From assembly GCA_963082975.1 (NCBI GenBank), contig OY720346.1:77616767-77680766 (forward strand): 64,000 nucleotides of DNA, in the 5' to 3' direction. Below the pieces are notes generated by a model. It ran no database searches. It saw only the letters and a list, made by a program, of their open reading frames with translations, and was not told where the DNA came from. Source of the DNA: Labia minor. Its lineage: Eukaryota > Arthropoda > Insecta > Dermaptera > Spongiphoridae. A program made the translations under genes and the position numbers. Shown here in pieces: positions 59,227-64,000 of this stretch. How positions within the stretch are numbered: position 1 is the stretch's first letter; every line of letters starts with the position of its first letter.

Positions 59227-60235
59227 TTACTATAAATATGTGTGTTGAAAAAAGTCAGACTAGACGCAAATAGATGTTAACTTTTGAAAGACCAACGCGA
59301 ATAGAACGAAGCAAAGTAAAAAATTGTTGGAATTAAATTCACAACATTTCAAGTTACTCTAATGATAGTAATATAAATACTTTTTTTTACTAGATGTTAG
59401 AGGACTGAGTTATTTAGTTTTACTTTTTCTTCCATTGCAAAAACATTTTCATTTACTCTGCTTACCTTATATAGTTTAACTTTTGAAATACATAGAATAT
59501 TTTCTCATTTTTCAAATTTATAACTTACAAACAGCAAATTTATTGTTTTCTTTAAATTTATACAAATGAATTAAAAGAATTAAATTAAATTTAATATCAA
59601 ATATATATAATATAATATGTATATGTAAATATATATATATATATATATCACTATAGTTCTACTTTTATTTATGAAATAAATATAAATATATAAAAAGACA
59701 AAAGAAAAATAATAAATAGGGATGAAAAAAAAAATTAAATAAACTTTTCCAATGAATTTTCAACAACTTGAATATAAAGATAAAACTCGACACAAAAGGA
59801 TATTATCAAGAATAACCAACAAACAAACAAACAAAAAAAAATTGAAGAGAGATTTGAATTTTTGATATATATATATATATATCAAAATACTAAAGTTCTT
59901 ATGAAATTTTAACCGTTAAAGTTAAAAAGTTGGTTATATTCTAAAATTTTGCTTTTATTTTTTAAAATATATTTGTATGTGAGTTATATTTTATTTTGGT
60001 TTAGGATCTCTCTTGTATCTTATATTATAATACATCAATCAATAAATCTGCATTCTGACACATGTTTGGCAGCACTGTTGACAGGCCCACGTGATTTTCA
60101 TGTAATTCTAACCTGCAAACAACACATGTTAAGGTTTTTTTTAACATTCTGACCCTTTATTTAGAGTTTCCAGTCGATTCCAATGTTTTTAGTTTTGTAA
60201 TTTTCAAGATAATGGATTGATTTAGTATTATTTTT
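59227..60235. other. AT-rich spacer
   Basis: (TA)n runs near 59630-59649 and 59865-59882. A short mixed patch at 60040-60140 has no recognised identity. Confidence 0.5.
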
Positions 60236-60810
60236 ACTATCTCGCCAGAGATAGTATTGCGATCACGAAAATTTTCGATTTTGAGATTTTGATGTTTTTA
60301 TACGTTTTGAAGGTTCCTGAATCATTTTTACTAAGGTTGAGAAAAATGTCTGTGTGTGTATGTAGACAAGATTATGCAAAAATGGTTTTTGCTAAAATAA
60401 TGAAATTTAGTATACGGGAATTATTCAAAATTCGTACTTTTCTATCAACTTTTGAGAAATGTAGCTCAACCGGAAGAGGGTCATTACCTACAACGTTTTG
60501 ATTATTTTTCCTCTAAAGGGACCGTAAAAATAAAGATATATATTTGTTAATTTTTCACATGATTAAATATTGTATAAAACTGCTATATATAGAATTTCAG
60601 CTTGATTGAATCGCTGAAATTACCAGAATTAATTTGTAACACTGCAAATCTCACTCGCCAACACGTGACGTGATGCCATCAACAAAGAGCCAAACATGCG
60701 CTGGTTGAATAAATATTATTTATTAATTTATAATTTATAATTACTTAAATTTAATTTAAATATAATATATTATGTTTTTTAATCTAATTCAAATTGCGAG
60801 ACACTCCAGC
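60236..60810 (+). mobile_element. HINE family 1, copy 10
   Basis: Plus-strand copy beginning ACTATCTCGCCAGAG. The short GT core lies at 60350-60362, followed by the internal hairpin TTTCAGC...GCTGAAA (60594-60618) and the end AATTGCGAGACACTCCAGC. About 12 bp (ATAGTCGAGTGG) have been lost at the 3' end, removing half of the terminal hairpin. Confidence 0.88.
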
Positions 60811-61150
60811 TAATTTTATTTTCTAACTATTATTTTTTAATTAATCAATTAATTTATGAATTTTAAATTAAATATTTGGAAAATAATAAAATAAAAATTG
60901 AAATGAAAAATGATATGAAACCTAATTTAAGTTTTCATTCATATTTTTTTTTCAGTACATTTGAATATCTATTTCTACTCTATAGGTTATACGTAAAAAA
61001 ACTTAATTTAATCAGTCGCTCCAAATCAGCAGTTGTTCAATTCATAATTAATTGTCTACAAAATAGTTTTAAGAATGTAAAATGTATTTGCTGGTATAAC
61101 TGTGTCAGTTAAACATATCAGAAAGTAGTTTCTGAAGATTTGGACATGTG
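60811..61150. other. AT-rich spacer
   Basis: Holds a 78-codon plus-strand open frame (60876-61112) rich in Asn, Lys and Phe, as A/T composition predicts. No similarity recognised. Confidence 0.5.
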
Positions 61151-61340
61151 TCAGTTTCTTTTTAAATGGAAGTTGAAGTTGAAAATGGGTACAATGTGTG
61201 AATGAAAAATGGATCCACCACTAAACACACACCTCTGAATCAAAAAAATCGTCAGCTGAGTTAACAGGAGCCGGTAAGATTCGACCAAAACTCAATAAAC
61301 GATTCGAAAGATATGTTCATCGAAAACCTTAAAGAAAAAT
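61151..61340 (+). pseudogene. mariner transposase fragment (first catalytic region)
   Basis: From about 61198 the frame reads VNEKWIHH, then SESKKSSAELTGAGKIRP. This matches the segment around the first catalytic Asp of mariner transposases (usually DE.WIHH..PE.K..S..W...G). Asn stands where the catalytic Asp is expected, a stop follows the second His, and no termini are visible. Confidence 0.7.
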
Positions 61341-62903
61341 AAATATAAACATCTGGGAATACTAGGAAGCATTACTATCACAAAATTGCATAAATAATTC
61401 CAATTTATATGATCTTAATATATTGTGAGAATTAGATAAATAATGTAGAGAGCAAAAAAATATTTATAGATATTTATTTAAATGAAATAAAATTATTTAA
61501 TTTACAGAATGAAAATGTAATTTTAATCAAAATAAGAAACAATGTTTTTAAAATGTTTTCAAGATTTATAATTACAATATATATTGTACTGATATTTTCA
61601 ATTCAGTCCCTAATTTTAATAATTTCTGTATTTTATATTTAAGTTTTTTATTTAATGCCAATATCTCTATCCCTTTCTTTTAATGTGTTTTAATATAATA
61701 TAATTTATTAGTTTTAAGAATTTGAAATTTGATCTCCCTTAGAGATATAATTAGTTATTTAATAAAATAAATTATTTAATTAAAATAGAACTTTGTAAAT
61801 AGAATTAGAAAGAGACGGAAGAACTCCCTGTCTGTGTGTGTTTATGTGATGGTGTGAGTGAATTTATCCGAGTGTTGAATTTGTTTATAGATATTGTTGA
61901 AAAAATTATTCTTTATCGAGACACCAGAGAGAATAGACGTGTTCTATTTTGCTCAATCAACTTTTATAGAATGTATGCGTTTCTAAATGCTTTTTAACTC
62001 TCATTCTTTTCCAAACAAAATATTTAAATATTGGAATTAAAATAGAAAACTAAAAAAAAGTATTATTTCCTTAATTATTTTTTCCATAAAATTGGAAAAA
62101 GTGATCTCAACCCGTGAAGACACAAGACAACCTGGTTCTTTCGATCCTCACAAAATCTACTCATCTGGACCTCTTGGAAATCATCACGACATCATATGTC
62201 AGCCGCCATTTCCACACCACGACACGGATAAGACTTTATTTCCTTCCTTTTATTTTATTATAATTTAAGTTCTTGTTACTAATTGATATTATTTCTATTA
62301 CCATTTGTAAAACTAATTAATATGATTTATTGCTTAAAATAACAAAGATTCTTAAAAGAAAATTTTCTAACGTTATTTTTTTACATTAATAAAATTTATA
62401 AGAGTTCACATCTAATAAGCTAATCACTCTCTTCCATTGTACAACTCTTTCTCTATTTCACGCTGGAATCACTGTTATCTGAGTGCTACATCCTTATCTG
62501 GACCACAAATTAAAATTACCTCCTTCATTCACAACCCTTGTCGAATTAGAAGGACTCCATATTATTTTCCCCACTTCTCCTACCTTCATTATCTTTTAAA
62601 AAGCTCATTAGTAATTTAAATCATAATTACTAATTGATTTGAATTTAATAAATTAATTAATGTATTTATTAATTTATTAAAATCAAAATTAATTAAATTC
62701 TAATTAATTCTAAACTTATTAATTTAATTTGAATTAAATTAAATATTAATTAAATAAAAAAATTATTTAAATTAATTTTTTTAATTGATTCTTTCCCCAC
62801 CTTTTTTTACAAACATCACACCCCTCATTCTTTCCCCTTCCACTTTCCCCCAGATAAACCCAAGAAAACCTTTACAATATATATAAATTGTAATATTAAA
62901 TCT
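61341..62903. other. AT-rich spacer
   Basis: 62095-62230 and 62420-62600 are less AT-biased but not assignable. 62620-62780 is built of TTAATTAA-type low-complexity sequence. No element ends were found. Confidence 0.5.
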
Positions 62904-63214
62904 ATGTCTGTGTGTCTGTCGCCAAAAATTTACTATTTTTTAAATTTTGATTTTGAATTTGAGTAGATCTTAAAAAAGTGTAATTGTAAAGTGGTATTGG
63001 TTTTTTAAAATTCGGTTGGGAACAAGGTCAAATCGGCGGTCAAAGTTGAAAATTTCCCATATATTATAACTTTGACCGCCAATTTGGCCATGTTCCCAAC
63101 CGAATTTTAAAAAACCAAGACCACTTTATACTTACACTTTTTTAAGCTCTACTCGAATCCAAAATCAAAATTTAAAAAATCGAAAATTTTTGGCGACAGA
63201 CACACAGATATATA
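62904..63214. repeat. 311-bp near-palindrome (foldback repeat)
   Basis: Two arms of about 145 bp, 62904-63047 and 63068-63214, are inverted copies. The outer ends are TGTGTGTCTGTCGCCAAAAA and its inverse, and the inner ends are GGTCAAAGTT/AACTTTGACC around a 20-bp A/T centre. Arms differ at scattered bases, so it is not an assembly duplicate. No transposase. The outer TCTGTGTGTCTGTC ends recall HINE microsatellite cores. Confidence 0.88.
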
Positions 63215-63504
63215 AATTTTATTAACGAACTAAAAGTTCGTTGAATATCAATAGTGAACATGGCATGTTAATATCGTTTGTATACAAAAAAAGTCGAATT
63301 GGCAGTCGTGGGACTGGCCGACAGAAGTGAAAACTTGTGCGTAAGAAATTTGAAAGCAGACGGAATGCGCACCAGCTTCACGAGAAAAATGAAATTTATA
63401 TACGTATATATATATATATATAAAATTCATAATTATTTTTTTCAGCAAACTGATTATTATTACAAAAATATTAAAAATACGATGTGTATGAATATATATA
63501 TATA

Positions 63505-63535
<31 letters not shown>

Positions 63536-63720
63536 GTGTGTCTGTCAAATACTCAAAAACTACCCGTCCGATTGCGATGAAACTTTCAGGGATTGTTGTG
63601 GGCGTCCCAGGGAAGGTTTTAGTGTAGTTAAATCCAAAATTAATTTATCCAAAATTAATTTAATTAGTAATATTTTGGTAAAAGTCTATTTATGGTTACC
63701 ATGGTTACATTGAAAAATTT
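63215..63720 (+). mobile_element. candidate HINE-like repeat, family 3
   Basis: Starts near a perfect hairpin AACGAACT-AAA-AGTTCGTT (63224-63242). A mixed-composition stretch follows (63285-63395), then a (GTCT)n microsatellite (63506-63546) followed by CAAATACTCAAAAACTACC, GTCCGATTGCGATGAAACTTT and GGGATTGTTGTGGGCGTCCC. GTCY core followed by a GATGAAA-type module is the HINE pattern. Unlike families 1 and 2 the hairpin is on the upstream side, and ends are not defined. Open frames here are by-products of the repeat. Confidence 0.45.
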
Positions 63721-64000
63721 ACAATAAATAAATAAAAATAATTGGAAATCTTTTCAACTTATTATTTTGATAAATTTTATTAATATTTTTAATTTTTTTT
63801 AAACTGCCAAAAATAACATACCCAAAATAATAGTTGTAATAAAAATAAAAATATAAATCACAATGTAAGTAAAATATTGAATCGTTTTATTTATATTGTT
63901 TCAATTATTGTTTGAATATTTATTAAATTTATATATAGATTAATTTACATGTTTAAATGTATATTTAATAAATTTATTTATTGATTCTTAATATTAATGA
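63721..64000. other. AT-rich end of window
   Basis: Nothing recognised. Confidence 0.65.

Noticed and set aside
63278-63713. Frames around the GTCT repeat as exons
   Set aside because: They run through TA and GTCT microsatellites and both strands are equally open; better explained as repeat sequence, though 63285-63395 alone remains unexplained.

Overview
The window looks like heterochromatic or gene-poor DNA from an arthropod, most likely an insect. It is extremely AT-rich, and nearly everything recognisable is transposon-derived: mariner relatives, hAT MITEs, Helentron-type non-autonomous elements (HINE, DINE-1-like), a LINE with a typical insect C-terminal tail, a tRNA-derived SINE, a Tigger/pogo fragment and a DUF4817-type transposase relic. 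I cannot name the species. I found no convincing host protein-coding gene, rRNA gene or functional tRNA gene.

Layout. 1-770 is the 3' part of a mariner transposon with a 253-bp foreign insert. 1010-1338 is a HINE (family 2) that runs into a 200-bp assembly gap (1339-1538). 1539-17944 is a satellite array with a 160-bp monomer, about 98 copies in all, broken once by a HINE (family 1) at 16148-16774. The array has two homogenised domains that meet near 9.72 kb. The stretch from about 5.46 to 9.72 kb carries many one-base homopolymer indels that look technical rather than biological.

17.9-36 kb is AT-rich DNA with hAT MITEs (three in the window have perfect 8-bp target duplications), a 0.35-kb segment shared in opposite orientation by two hAT loci, several HINEs (two in tandem at 25.2-26.5 kb), an unclassified 1.1-kb TIR element with a small reading frame, a LINE interrupted by a HINE, a SINE and a DUF4817 transposase fossil. 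36-49 kb holds more HINEs, mariner deletion derivatives (one a foldback that still encodes a transposase helix-turn-helix), a long-TIR element and a LINE tail joined directly to a mariner 3' end. 49-64 kb holds a HINE-like repeat, a perfect 362-bp inverted repeat, a Tigger fragment, more HINEs and mariners, a possible solo LTR, and a 311-bp palindrome beside a GTCT-microsatellite repeat.

The dominant theme is the HINE group. Two clear families and two or three candidates share one plan: subterminal inverted repeats, a short GC-rich hairpin at one end, a GTCY or GT microsatellite core, and modules containing a GAAATTTGG-like motif. Family 1 has ten copies here. One of them sits in the satellite, so the uninterrupted monomers serve as its empty site. 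No working cellular pathway can be read from this window; its interest lies in repeat structure, relative ages and assembly quality.
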